From Chloroflexota bacterium (lineage in GTDB: Bacteria; Chloroflexota; Dehalococcoidia; Lucifugimonadales; Lucifugimonadaceae), in contig PCAM01000011.1 of NCBI GenBank assembly GCA_002730555.1, positions 1-57,350 of the forward strand: a DNA stretch of 57,350 nt, written 5' to 3'. The translations under genes and the position numbers were made by a program. Under the pieces are notes generated by a model, which worked only from the letters and a program-made list of their open reading frames with translations, searched no databases and was not told where the DNA came from. Below are positions 11,542 through 20,319 of the stretch, in pieces. The first letter of the stretch is position 1; the number at the start of each line of letters is the position of its first letter.

Positions 11542-12228
11542 TTACTGGGTGTTAAGCCCGGTGATGGTGATCGAAGCGTGGGCCCTGTACCGCTTGTTGA
11601 TGTTGAGCAGCAGGGCGGTCGCTCCCTCCAGGTATCGCGCGCTTTGCAACGGCCCGGCGTCCACCGGCCGCAGCCCCGGTACTTCGGCCAGGAGATCGCT
11701 CACGGCCACTTTGGCGTCGTCATCGTCGCCGCAGATGATGGCGTCGGTGTCGAGAGGCGCAGTCAGTTTGAGCAGGTCACGGGCCGAGAGCGTATGCAGC
11801 CCGGCGACCCAGCGCAGACCGGGCGCGTATGCGGCGGATTCTTCGGCGGCGGAGCCGATCTCCGGGGGTGCAGACGCAGGAACACCGCCGGCGAAAGACA
11901 GCGGTGCGATCACGTTCACGCAGATCTTGCCCGCCAGCGCTGAAATCAGGGACTCAAGTGAAGCCATCATCCCGCCGTACGGCACGGCGATGAAGACGAT
12001 GTCGGACCCGGACGCGGCGTTTGCGTTCAGCGCGCCACGCACATCGGCCACCCCGTCCACATCGGCCAGGATGGATCGGACCTCGTTCGCGGCCTCGTCA
12101 GCGCGGACGGTGTCACGCGATCCGATCAGGACATTGTGACCGGCGGCGGCGAAGCGCACCGCCAGCCCGCGGCCTTCCGGTCCTGTGCCGCCGATAAATC
12201 CAATGGTTGTCGACCCTGAATCAGCCAA
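11542..12228 (-). CDS. npdG: NADPH-dependent coenzyme F420 reductase
   Basis: Rossmann-fold protein of 228 residues beginning STTIGFIGGTGPEGRGLAVR, with the NADP-binding loop GSRD and the family's VPYGGM, NVIAPLSF and SARYLEGATALLLNINKRY segments. It moves hydride between NADPH and coenzyme F420. Its presence implies the cell makes or uses F420, as Actinobacteria, archaea and several Chloroflexota do. It is upstream of, and nearly abuts, the AcuC-like gene and is divergent from the FAH gene. Confidence 0.88.
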   Translation of the reverse strand: MADSGSTTIGFIGGTGPEGRGLAVRFAAAGHNVLIGSRDTVRADEAANEVRSILADVDGVADVRGALNANAASGSDIVFIAVPYGGMMASLESLISALAGKICVNVIAPLSFAGGVPASAPPEIGSAAEESAAYAPGLRWVAGLHTLSARDLLKLTAPLDTDAIICGDDDDAKVAVSDLLAEVPGLRPVDAGPLQSARYLEGATALLLNINKRYRAHASITITGLNTQ

Positions 12229-12578
12229 GTGAGGGCGGCTCCTTCTGTGGGGCTAAGTGAAGCATCGGGAGAAACTGGATGGATATCGACCGGGAAGGCA
12301 CAAATTGAGCTTCTGTACCCGGCATTCAGGGGTCGGATGACCCCTTTGACAACGATAGGGCCGAATCGTAGCATCGCCCCCGTTTACCGGCCAGCCACCC
12401 CCGCCCCCCCTGGCGCCCTGGCGCGGTCGCAAGCACCTGATGGGACATGACGATTTCAGGTGATGTGGCTTCTGAATGCTCTGCGTGGTGACGGCGGATG
12501 AGTCTCCGAATTGTCGGGAATGACCGGTCGATCTCGCGCTTCCTAACATACCCATAAACAACTGAAGGCAGGACCTGA
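12229..12578. promoter_or_regulatory. Divergent intergenic region with one candidate promoter
   Basis: No gene is seen between the F420 reductase and the FAH-family gene. On the plus strand TTGACA (12346-12351), 17 bp and TAGCAT (12369-12374) form a plausible promoter for the FAH gene, about 200 bp upstream of its ATG. A CCCCGCCCCCCC-type tract follows. Nothing else stands out. Confidence 0.35.
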
Positions 12579-13484
12579 ATGCGCTACTACCAGTTCTCGA
12601 TCCGGGGCGAGTCCCACCTGGGGGTCGAGACGTCCGAAGACACCCTGTTTGACCTGACATCCGCGAACCCCCACGCGACCGATCTGTTCTCTCTGTTACG
12701 GGCCGCGTCGCTGCTGGGTGTCTCCCTGGATCATGTGGCGCGCCAGATAGTCGACCGTGGCATCGCCAGCACGCTGTCGATAACAGAGATGCACGAGAAC
12801 GCCGACGAGCCGATGCACGGCCCGAAGCTGGAGATGCCTTTTCGGCCGCCGGAGGTGTGGGCGGCGGGCGTGACGTACCAGAGCAGCATGTTTGAGCGCC
12901 AAGCCGAAAGCGACACGCCGGATGTGTACGGCAAGGTGTACGTGGCGGACCGGCCAGAGGTGTTCTTCAAAGCGACGCCGAACCGGGTGGCGGGCCCGTA
13001 CGGCGAGGTCGGCATCAGGGCCGACTCCACATGGGATGTCCCGGAGCCGGAGCTGGGGTTTGTGCTATTCGACGGAAAGATCGCCGGTTACACCTGCGGG
13101 AACGACATGAGCAGCCGGTCTATCGAGGGCGACAACCCGCTTTATCTTCCGCAGGCCAAGGTGTACGACAAGTCTTGCTCCATCGGCCCGTGCTTCGCCA
13201 CTCTGGATGCGGTCGGAGACCCCCAGGATCTGGCGGTGCGTCTCACTATTCGGCGTGACGGCAAAGAGGCGTTCAACGGCACGACATCGACCGGCGAGAT
13301 GTTCCGCGATTGCGAATACATCGCTGATTGGCTCCAGAGGCACAACGCGGTGCCGGACGGGACGACGGTGATCACCGGCACCGGGGTGATTCCCCCTCCG
13401 GAATTCACGCTGGCCGGAGGTGACGTCGTCAACGTGGAGATCGAGAACATCGGACGGCTGACAAACACGGTCACGGTGGTGTGA
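12579..13484 (+). CDS. Fumarylacetoacetate hydrolase-family protein (AraD1-like)
   Basis: Enzyme of 301 residues with a C-terminal FAH fold. Metal ligands are visible in VPEPELGFVLF (E-x-E) and in GNDMSSRSIEGDNPLYLPQ. The long N-terminal part with EVWAAGVTYQSSM and YVADRPEVFFKATP resembles the 2-keto-3-deoxy-arabonate dehydratase (AraD1) branch rather than true fumarylacetoacetase. A role in sugar-acid breakdown is likely but the substrate is unproven. AGGCAGG at about 12565 serves as ribosome-binding site. Confidence 0.85.
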   Translation: MRYYQFSIRGESHLGVETSEDTLFDLTSANPHATDLFSLLRAASLLGVSLDHVARQIVDRGIASTLSITEMHENADEPMHGPKLEMPFRPPEVWAAGVTYQSSMFERQAESDTPDVYGKVYVADRPEVFFKATPNRVAGPYGEVGIRADSTWDVPEPELGFVLFDGKIAGYTCGNDMSSRSIEGDNPLYLPQAKVYDKSCSIGPCFATLDAVGDPQDLAVRLTIRRDGKEAFNGTTSTGEMFRDCEYIADWLQRHNAVPDGTTVITGTGVIPPPEFTLAGGDVVNVEIENIGRLTNTVTVV

Positions 13485-13614
13485 ATAACGCACAATACCC
13501 ACAGAGCAGTCCCCGGAATACCTCCGTGCGTATAGTATTGCGCGGGTATTCCTATCCGTTGTCGAATTCGACGATGAACGACAGCGGCCGCTGAGAGAGC
13601 AGGGGGGGGGAAGC

Positions 13615-14997
13615 GTGTTTTGCGCTCATTGCCGGACCGAAAACGCATCAGAGGCGCACGGCTGCGACAGGTGCGGCGAGCCGCTGATCGTCCCGGACGT
13701 TGAGGGGTCAAATTCCCTCGGCCTGAAGACGTGCCCCGACTGCGCCGCCTGCAACGAAACCCACGCTCGTTTCTGCATAGGCTGTGGAAGCGACTTGGAC
13801 AAGGTGCCCGCGTTTGCGGTGCAGGGGTCAGGGTCGGCTTACGCTAGACCGACAGATCCCGCCTCGACGCCTGTAACTCCCGAGACAAAGAACGAGGATG
13901 CGATTGCGCCTACAACGTCTGAAGCAGGCCTCGAAGATAACCCGAGAACCGGCCCGGCCTCGCCAAAGGAAATCGATGTGAGCGAGCCGAATGATGACCG
14001 GGTCAACGACATGACGGCTGCGAGCCCCGTCTCGAAGGCTACGGGCGCCAATGGGGCTGAGGGCGTCGCAGAGCTTGCCGCACGCGTTCGGATAGCTGTC
14101 CAGAACGTGATCGTCGGTAAGGACGAGGTGATCAATCTGTCGATCGTGGCGTTGCTGTGCCGCGGACATCTCCTGATCGAGGACGTGCCCGGGCTTGGTA
14201 AGACGACGCTCGCCAAAGCGCTTGCGGCATCGCTTCGCTGTGAATTTGGCCGGATTCAGTTCACGCCGGATCTGATGCCCGCGGACGTGCTTGGCGTGTC
14301 CATCTTCAACATGCGGGGCAACGAATTCGAGTTCCGCAGAGGCCCGATTTTCACGCAAATACTGCTTGCGGACGAGATTAACCGGGCGACGCCGCGTACC
14401 CAGACTGCGTTGCTTGAGGCGATGCAGGAGCGGCAGGTGACGATGGACGGCGAATCGAGGCCGCTGCCCGATCCCTTCCTCGTGATAGCGACGTTGAACC
14501 CCGTCGAACTTGAAGGCACCTTCCCGCTGCCCGAGGCCCAGCTAGACCGTTTCATGCTGCGGATTTCACTCGGTTACCCGACCCCGGAGGAAGAGGCCGA
14601 CATCATCGATCGCTTCACGGCGGGCGGAGGCGGGCCTCACACTCCGGCAGTTGTGACGCGCGACGAACTGCTGGCCGCCCAGGGCAAGATTGCAGGGGTG
14701 ACCGTAGAGCCGAACCTGCGGAAGTACCTGCTCTCGCTGGTCGCTGCGACGCGCGAGCACGAGGCGTTGCATCTCGGCGCGAGCCCAAGAGCGGCGATCG
14801 CCCTTTACACGGCGGCACAGGCGTGGGCCGCGATCCAGGGCCGTGGCTACGTCCTTCCCGACGACATCAAGCAGGTCGCCGTGCCGGTGTTGGCCCACCG
14901 AGTAATGGTCTCGCCCCAGGCGGGGTTGCGCGGGCGCGCCGGGGAGAACGTCATCAAAGAGCTGCTTGAGACGACAGAGGTTCCGATCGAGCGATAA
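13615..14997 (+). CDS. Double zinc ribbon fused to a MoxR AAA+ ATPase
   Basis: Protein of 460 residues. Residues 1-60 hold two zinc ribbons (CAHC/CDRC, then CPDC and CIGCG). A polar Pro/Thr/Glu-rich linker of about 90 residues leads to a MoxR-type AAA+ ATPase with Walker A GLGKTT near 193-198, Walker B LLADEIN near 250-255, and the ATLNP sensor. MoxR ATPases act as chaperones that insert cofactors or mature partner proteins and pair with DUF58/vWA proteins, as here. The N-terminal ribbons are unusual. GTG start at 13615 with a G-rich AGGGGGGGG before it. Confidence 0.9.
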   Translation: MFCAHCRTENASEAHGCDRCGEPLIVPDVEGSNSLGLKTCPDCAACNETHARFCIGCGSDLDKVPAFAVQGSGSAYARPTDPASTPVTPETKNEDAIAPTTSEAGLEDNPRTGPASPKEIDVSEPNDDRVNDMTAASPVSKATGANGAEGVAELAARVRIAVQNVIVGKDEVINLSIVALLCRGHLLIEDVPGLGKTTLAKALAASLRCEFGRIQFTPDLMPADVLGVSIFNMRGNEFEFRRGPIFTQILLADEINRATPRTQTALLEAMQERQVTMDGESRPLPDPFLVIATLNPVELEGTFPLPEAQLDRFMLRISLGYPTPEEEADIIDRFTAGGGGPHTPAVVTRDELLAAQGKIAGVTVEPNLRKYLLSLVAATREHEALHLGASPRAAIALYTAAQAWAAIQGRGYVLPDDIKQVAVPVLAHRVMVSPQAGLRGRAGENVIKELLETTEVPIER

Positions 14998-15081
14998 GCC
15001 CGGTCAAGCTACCGCCAGACGGTTCGCCGCCATCAACTCAGATTGCGCGGAGAATCGAGTGATCGGGGAGAACCAGCGCCG

Positions 15082-16422
15082 GTGACCCGCAAAGAGATTC
15101 TCTCAGGACTATGGGAAGCCCTGTTCATAGTCCTGACGCTGGTCGGCATCATTCTGGTGTCGCCCTTCATCCTGATCGTCGGCGTTTTCGGCTTCGTCAT
15201 CATCGTTGGCGCGCGTATCTGGAGCCGGCTTTCGCTCGAAGACGTACTGTACGAACGCGACCTGCCGGATCATGCGGTGTTTGTCGGGGACGATTTCGAT
15301 ATAGAGATCCGGATAACGAACGCCAAGCCACTTCCCATGCCCTGGTTGCGTGTGGCGGACACGATCCCGATCGGACTTGAGGTTCAGGACGCCAGGATGG
15401 CGCGCGCCAACAGCCGGGCGGCGCTTGAGTTGAGGGAGTCAATCAACCTCGCCTGGTACGAGCGTGTGCACATGCGTTACACCGTGAAAGCGTTGCGACG
15501 CGGGTACCACCAGCCCGGCCCGGCGACGCTTGATTCCGGCGACCTGTTCGGCATGTTCCCGAAGAACGGAGTTGTGGCGCAGCCCCGTGATGGCGTGCTC
15601 GTGTACCCGCGGACCGTTGAGCTTCCCGATTTTGAACTGCCGTCCGGTCGGCCCATCGGAGATAACCGCGCCGTGATGGCGCTATGGGAAGATCCCAACC
15701 GGCCCCGCGGGCTGCGGGACTACATTCCGGGCGACCCCATAAAAACGATCGACTGGAAGGTGACGGCGAGGCTGCGCCAGGTGTTGATCCGGACTTTCGA
15801 CCCATCTGTGACGCAGTACGCGGTGGTCGTCATGGACGTATCCACCACGAAATACCTGTTCACCGGCTATTCACCCCGGTTACTTGAGAGGGCGATCACC
15901 GGCGCCGGCTCGATCGCTACGCACGCCATGAAGCTCGGGCACCGGGTCGGGCTGGTCACCAACGGCGTCGCGCTTCGGCAGGGCACCCACATGGTGATAC
16001 CACCGTCGGCCAGCCCCGGGCAGCTGGGAGCGATCATGGAGGCGCTGGCGATGATCCGGCCTGTGTCGCCGGAACGGATAGATCGCCTGCTTGAGCGGGA
16101 AGCGAACTGGGCCATTCCATATGGAGCAACTGTGGTGATCGTGTCCGCCGTGATGAGCCCAGATCTACTTGAGGTGGCCGAGCGACTGGCGATCGCCGGG
16201 CATCCGGTACGCGGCATATACGTGGGCATGAATGAGGCGCCGGAGGGGACGGCGTGCGTGCCTATAGAGGACATGGGCACCCGCTTTCATCTTCCGATAC
16301 CGCCAGCGCCCCGGCCGACGGTAGGTGACGCCTTTGATGATGATTTCAACGACGTTGACGAAATACTAGAGGACGTTGAATTGGAACGGGGTGAGGCCAG
16401 TTTTGAGCGGTGGAGGATTTGA
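15082..16422 (+). CDS. DUF58 membrane-anchored protein
   Basis: About 446 residues. Two transmembrane helices (FIVLTLVGIILVSPFILIVG and the next hydrophobic run) are followed by a cytoplasmic region with the DUF58 core 'LRDYIPGDPIKTIDWKVTAR' and a vWA-like domain (VVVMDVSTTKY). DUF58 proteins are the usual partners of MoxR ATPases. GTG at 15082 is chosen, with GGGGAG 13 bases upstream; a TTG at 15043 would add 13 residues and lacks a ribosome-binding site. It lies between the MoxR and DUF4129 genes. Confidence 0.85.
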   Translation: MTRKEILSGLWEALFIVLTLVGIILVSPFILIVGVFGFVIIVGARIWSRLSLEDVLYERDLPDHAVFVGDDFDIEIRITNAKPLPMPWLRVADTIPIGLEVQDARMARANSRAALELRESINLAWYERVHMRYTVKALRRGYHQPGPATLDSGDLFGMFPKNGVVAQPRDGVLVYPRTVELPDFELPSGRPIGDNRAVMALWEDPNRPRGLRDYIPGDPIKTIDWKVTARLRQVLIRTFDPSVTQYAVVVMDVSTTKYLFTGYSPRLLERAITGAGSIATHAMKLGHRVGLVTNGVALRQGTHMVIPPSASPGQLGAIMEALAMIRPVSPERIDRLLEREANWAIPYGATVVIVSAVMSPDLLEVAERLAIAGHPVRGIYVGMNEAPEGTACVPIEDMGTRFHLPIPPAPRPTVGDAFDDDFNDVDEILEDVELERGEASFERWRI

Positions 16423-16473
16423 CGTGAGCTTCCTCAGCCGATCGAAAACCCTGGTTAATACGGGCGGTCAGCC

Positions 16474-17865
16474 ATGAATGACAGCCGTGGCGGCCTGATC
16501 ATGTTCTCCCTCTGGGTGTCCGAGAGCGCCCGAATATTCACGGTTGCCGCCGTCGCAGCGCTGGTGGTCGGCTTGGACGCCGCGCCCCTCGCCTGGGTTG
16601 GTGTGGCGTCGATCATGGGTGTCTCGATGACCGTCAACTGGGTTGTTGGCGGAGCGAAAGGTGACGTGGTCACATTGGCCATGGTTCAGGCGCTCGTAGG
16701 GCTTCCCGTTATCTACCTTGCGCCAGCTGTTCGGGCCATAGGGGGAGAGCCGGGGCTGGACTTTGGCTGGCCTGTAGCGCTCACCGGGGGCGATCTGAGC
16801 GCGGAGGCCGTGGTCGGGGTGGTGCTGTCGTTGATTCTGGCGCTCGTCATGTGGTTGCGCGGTGTAGCTCTCCTGAACTCGGACGAGTCGGAGTCCGGTC
16901 AGCGGACGATCTTCTACACGGGCGCTGCCGCGCTGGGCATATTGCTTCTGGCAGAGCGGATCACCGGTAACGATGTTGACGCCCGATTCTTGATCCTCCC
17001 GTTCTTCACCAGCGCCCTGGCCGGCATGGCGATCAACCATCTTTCGACGGCCGGAGGCGCCAAACAGGGCTCTGCGTTCTGGGGACGGTTTATGACGGTG
17101 GCGGTGGGTGGAGTCCTGCTCTCCGCCATCTCGATTACCGTGCTAGCCGTGGTGTTCAACGATGCTGTACACGCGCTCGGGCGCGGTCTGGTAGTGCTGC
17201 TGTCCTGGATCCTCATCGTCATCGCCGCGCCGTTCGCTCTGGTGGCGACGGGGATGGTTTACCTGCTGAGAAAATTACGGGGCGAGGGCGGTTCCGAAGT
17301 AGTGATCGGGGGCGATTTCAACCTTGATCAAGGTTCTGACGACGGCACACCGGTTGTCGGTGATGGCGGAAACGCTGTATTCGACATCGTGGTCGAACTT
17401 ATCAAGATCCCGTTGGGGATCCTCCTCGTACTCGGCATCCTGTTTGTCCTGTACATCACATTCCGACGGTACATGACGAAACGGCGAAAACGCTTTGGCG
17501 ACGATCGCGAGTCGGTGCGCGGCGACGCCGACGCCGGTAAAGATCTGGCCGGGCTTCTGGGGAGGTTGCTGCCGGAGTGGATGTGGCGGAATCGGGAATC
17601 CGAGATCGAGCGCAGGTACCCGGCAGACGAGCCGGGAATTTCCGAAGTGTTTCAGCTTTACTTCAGATACCTGAGGGCGGCGACGAGGCGTGGAATGGTG
17701 CTGAACGACGGCCACACGCCGAACGAGTTACGCGCCGAAATGGCAAGGGCGTTGCCGGGGACGCCGGTGGACCTGATGACGGATCGGTTTAACGCCGCGT
17801 GTTACGGGCGTGAACCGTCATCGTCCGAGATAGTCAGCAGATTACGCTCCGGGCTTGAAGACTGA
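16474..17865 (+). CDS. Polytopic membrane protein with C-terminal DUF4129
   Basis: 463 residues. About nine hydrophobic helices fill residues 1-330, then a cytoplasmic C-terminus contains the DUF4129 pattern (VFQLYFRYLRAATRRGM, TPNELRAEMARALPG, DRFNAACYG). In many bacteria DUF4129 proteins follow moxR and DUF58 genes and a transglutaminase. No transglutaminase-like Cys-His-Asp core is seen here, so the module is the three-gene form. The role is unknown, perhaps envelope-protein maturation. Confidence 0.8.
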   Translation: MNDSRGGLIMFSLWVSESARIFTVAAVAALVVGLDAAPLAWVGVASIMGVSMTVNWVVGGAKGDVVTLAMVQALVGLPVIYLAPAVRAIGGEPGLDFGWPVALTGGDLSAEAVVGVVLSLILALVMWLRGVALLNSDESESGQRTIFYTGAAALGILLLAERITGNDVDARFLILPFFTSALAGMAINHLSTAGGAKQGSAFWGRFMTVAVGGVLLSAISITVLAVVFNDAVHALGRGLVVLLSWILIVIAAPFALVATGMVYLLRKLRGEGGSEVVIGGDFNLDQGSDDGTPVVGDGGNAVFDIVVELIKIPLGILLVLGILFVLYITFRRYMTKRRKRFGDDRESVRGDADAGKDLAGLLGRLLPEWMWRNRESEIERRYPADEPGISEVFQLYFRYLRAATRRGMVLNDGHTPNELRAEMARALPGTPVDLMTDRFNAACYGREPSSSEIVSRLRSGLED

Positions 17866-17903
17866 CGTCGGGCGTCGGCGTGAAGGACCTGAAATCGGTG
17901 CGC

Positions 17904-19382
17904 TTAGCTTTCGAGGTTCGGCTCTGGAAGGTCGATCACCCGCAGTAGGTTGGTACTGCCGTGGACGCCGATCGGTACGCCGATCACGGCGACGGCGCGT
18001 TCTTTTTCCTTCACCAGGCCTGAGTCGAGAGCTATCTGCGACCCCTGTCTGAACATCTCATCGATGCTTCGTGGACGAGGCGCCGTGATTACCATCACGC
18101 CCCAGCGAAGGGCGAGGCCGCGTCCGACGGCGGAGTCCGGGGTGATGACGATGATGGGCACTCCGGGGCGGAACCCTGCGACCCGCCCGGCGGTGCTGCC
18201 GGACTCGGTGAATGCGAGGATAACCTTCGCATCGACGCTAACCGCCGTCGAAACGGCGGCGTCTGCGATGGCGCTGTCCAGACCCTGAATCCCGGTACGG
18301 CGGCGGTCTGCTATCTCGCGCCGGTTCAAGGTTTTTTCCGCCTCCAATGCGACCTCTGCCATGACGGCCGTAGCGACGGCGGGATACTGGCCGACCGACG
18401 TCTCGGCGGACAGCATTATGGCGTCGGTTCCATCAAGAATGGCGTTGGCGACATCCGTAACCTCCGCCCTCGTCGGCGTCGGGGCGTTGATCATCGATTC
18501 CAGCATCTGAGTGGCCGTGATGACCACTTTCCCGACCTCGTTCGCACGCCTGATAATCGTCTTCTGGCTGCCCGGCACCAGCGCTATCGGCAGTTCAACG
18601 CCCAGATCGCCGCGCGCCACCATCACGCCGTCAGAGGCGTCGATAATGGCGTTCAGATTGTCCATCGACTCGGCGAGTTCGATCTTGGCGATCAACTCCG
18701 GGTGGAAGTCGCGGGCCGCAAAGAAATCCCGCACAAGGCGCACGTCCGCCGCTGAGCGTATGTATGAGATGCCAACGTAGTCAACATGCTGTGAAGCGGC
18801 CATGGCGAGCGCCTCGCCGGTCTCTTCGGTCAGATAACTGATGCGTGACGCGTGTCCCGGGGCGGAGACCGCTTTGTCCGACTGGATGGGGCCGCCGACC
18901 GTGACCTCGCATTCGATCTCGTTCTGACGCGCCTGTTTGACGGAGAGCCGTATCGCTCCGTCCGCGATCAGGACATCGGCGCCGGCGGGCGTGCTGGACA
19001 CAAATCCCGGGGGATGAACGTAGCCGACTTCGTTGGTCGATGTCCCGTTTCCGTCCCGGAGCATATAGCGCTGACCGACTTCAAGGACGATTTCAGCCCC
19101 TGAATCAGCGTCCGGAGCCGATCCCAGCCGGTGCTTTGGCCCAGGAAGGTCCGCAAGCACGGCCACGGCGACTCCGGCGCGCTCGGACCGTTCCCTCACG
19201 CGTGCGATCGCCTCGGTGTGATCTTCAGGGGAGCCGTGGGACAGGTTTAGCCTAGCGACAGACATCCCGGCTTGTATCAGATCGTCGATCATCTCGTCGG
19301 ATGCGGTCGCTGGTCCCAGCGTGCATACGATCCGCGTACGGGGCCGTTTGAGCACATAATCGGGAGCGGTGTAAGAAGGCAT
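17904..19382 (-). CDS. pyk: Pyruvate kinase
   Basis: Glycolytic enzyme of 492 residues that makes pyruvate and ATP from phosphoenolpyruvate and ADP. It begins near RPRTRIVCTLGPATASDEMI and contains ARLNLSHGSPEDH, the active-site block DGVMVARGDLGVELP and ITATQMLESMI, and ends in the alpha/beta C-domain. ATG at 19382 is preferred; a TTG directly before it gives the same frame. It is convergent with the DUF4129 gene. Together with the PFK at 50.9-52.1 kb it indicates an active lower glycolysis. Confidence 0.96.
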   Translation of the reverse strand: MPSYTAPDYVLKRPRTRIVCTLGPATASDEMIDDLIQAGMSVARLNLSHGSPEDHTEAIARVRERSERAGVAVAVLADLPGPKHRLGSAPDADSGAEIVLEVGQRYMLRDGNGTSTNEVGYVHPPGFVSSTPAGADVLIADGAIRLSVKQARQNEIECEVTVGGPIQSDKAVSAPGHASRISYLTEETGEALAMAASQHVDYVGISYIRSAADVRLVRDFFAARDFHPELIAKIELAESMDNLNAIIDASDGVMVARGDLGVELPIALVPGSQKTIIRRANEVGKVVITATQMLESMINAPTPTRAEVTDVANAILDGTDAIMLSAETSVGQYPAVATAVMAEVALEAEKTLNRREIADRRRTGIQGLDSAIADAAVSTAVSVDAKVILAFTESGSTAGRVAGFRPGVPIIVITPDSAVGRGLALRWGVMVITAPRPRSIDEMFRQGSQIALDSGLVKEKERAVAVIGVPIGVHGSTNLLRVIDLPEPNLES

Positions 19383-19503
19383 CAATTATCTCGGCGAATC
19401 TGCGGAAGTTTGTCGGGGCAAATCATAACGGTGAGACACTAGACGATACGCCCACCCTGATATCGGTTCAATCGGCTTATTAAACGTGAGATCGGCATTC
19501 TTG

Positions 19504-19533
19504 TTGACACGTTCCGATGGCCGTTCATACGAT
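19504..19533 (+). promoter_or_regulatory. Promoter of the zinc-ribbon/recombinase unit
   Basis: TTGACA (19504-19509), an 18-bp spacer and TACGAT (19528-19533), about 80 bp before the ATG at 19612. The -10 box is the same hexamer as in the heat-shock promoter at 6941-6946. Confidence 0.55.
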
Positions 19534-19611
19534 GGTATGGCTAGAACGCGCCGATCCCGGTGCCGGACCCAGATCTGATCCACCCTTACCACGGAATATG
19601 TATCGGAATTG

Positions 19612-20316
19612 ATGCGACTCTCAGGAGACCTGCTCCTTACACTCCAGGAAGTTGACGAGCGCCTGTCCGCCAAGCAGCAGGAACTCGACGCGTACAACGC
19701 TGAACTTGAAGCTCAGGCCGAGATCCCGGTGCTTATGCAGCGGGCCGAAGAAGAGCGTGAAAGCGCCATCGAGCGACGCGCAAACCTAGCGCGGCTTGAA
19801 GTCGATGCCGACGCGCTACGGGAGCGTGTGGAGGAGCTCGAGGAGCGAGTCTACGGGGGCACGATCACCAACCTCCGGGAACTTACGGCGGTTGAAGAGG
19901 AACAGACGAACGCACGTCGTGAGCTGATGCAGGCTGAAGAGTCGCTCGGCCCGGCCCGGCTGTCTGCCGAAGATGCTGAGCGCGCTACCGAAGAGCTGAC
20001 AACGACGCTTGCGGAACGAGAGAAGTCGTGGGCGGCGTCCGCGCCGAAAACCCGCCGACATATGAACACCGCAAAGAAAGAAGTCGCGGTTCTGGAAGAG
20101 GAGCGGGCTGAAGCGTCCAAGAACGTTCCCGGCGAAGAACTGGCACTTTACGACCAGCTTCTTTTCCGGCGGCATGGAGTGGCCATCGCCAGGGTGGAAC
20201 GGGGTGTTTGCCAGGCGTGTCATATCACTCTCCCCCTCAAGGAAGCCTCACGACTCCGGCGTTCCGATTCACTCGTGACGTGCGGTAACTGCGGCCGAAT
20301 CCTCATACCGAGTTAG
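19612..20316 (+). CDS. Coiled-coil zinc-ribbon protein (CdsZ-like)
   Basis: 234 residues. A long antiparallel coiled coil (about 1-185, rich in Glu, Ala, Arg) ends in a C4 zinc ribbon: VCQACHITLPL and VTCGNCGRILIP. This is the architecture of the widespread C4-type zinc-ribbon family (DUF164/zf-RING_7, CdsZ), a putative nucleic-acid-binding protein often near RNase P or ribonuclease genes. ATG at 19612 follows a TTG that is also possible. The next gene starts three bases after its stop, so the two are probably translated together. Confidence 0.87.
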   Translation: MRLSGDLLLTLQEVDERLSAKQQELDAYNAELEAQAEIPVLMQRAEEERESAIERRANLARLEVDADALRERVEELEERVYGGTITNLRELTAVEEEQTNARRELMQAEESLGPARLSAEDAERATEELTTTLAEREKSWAASAPKTRRHMNTAKKEVAVLEEERAEASKNVPGEELALYDQLLFRRHGVAIARVERGVCQACHITLPLKEASRLRRSDSLVTCGNCGRILIPS

Positions 20317-20319
20317 GCT

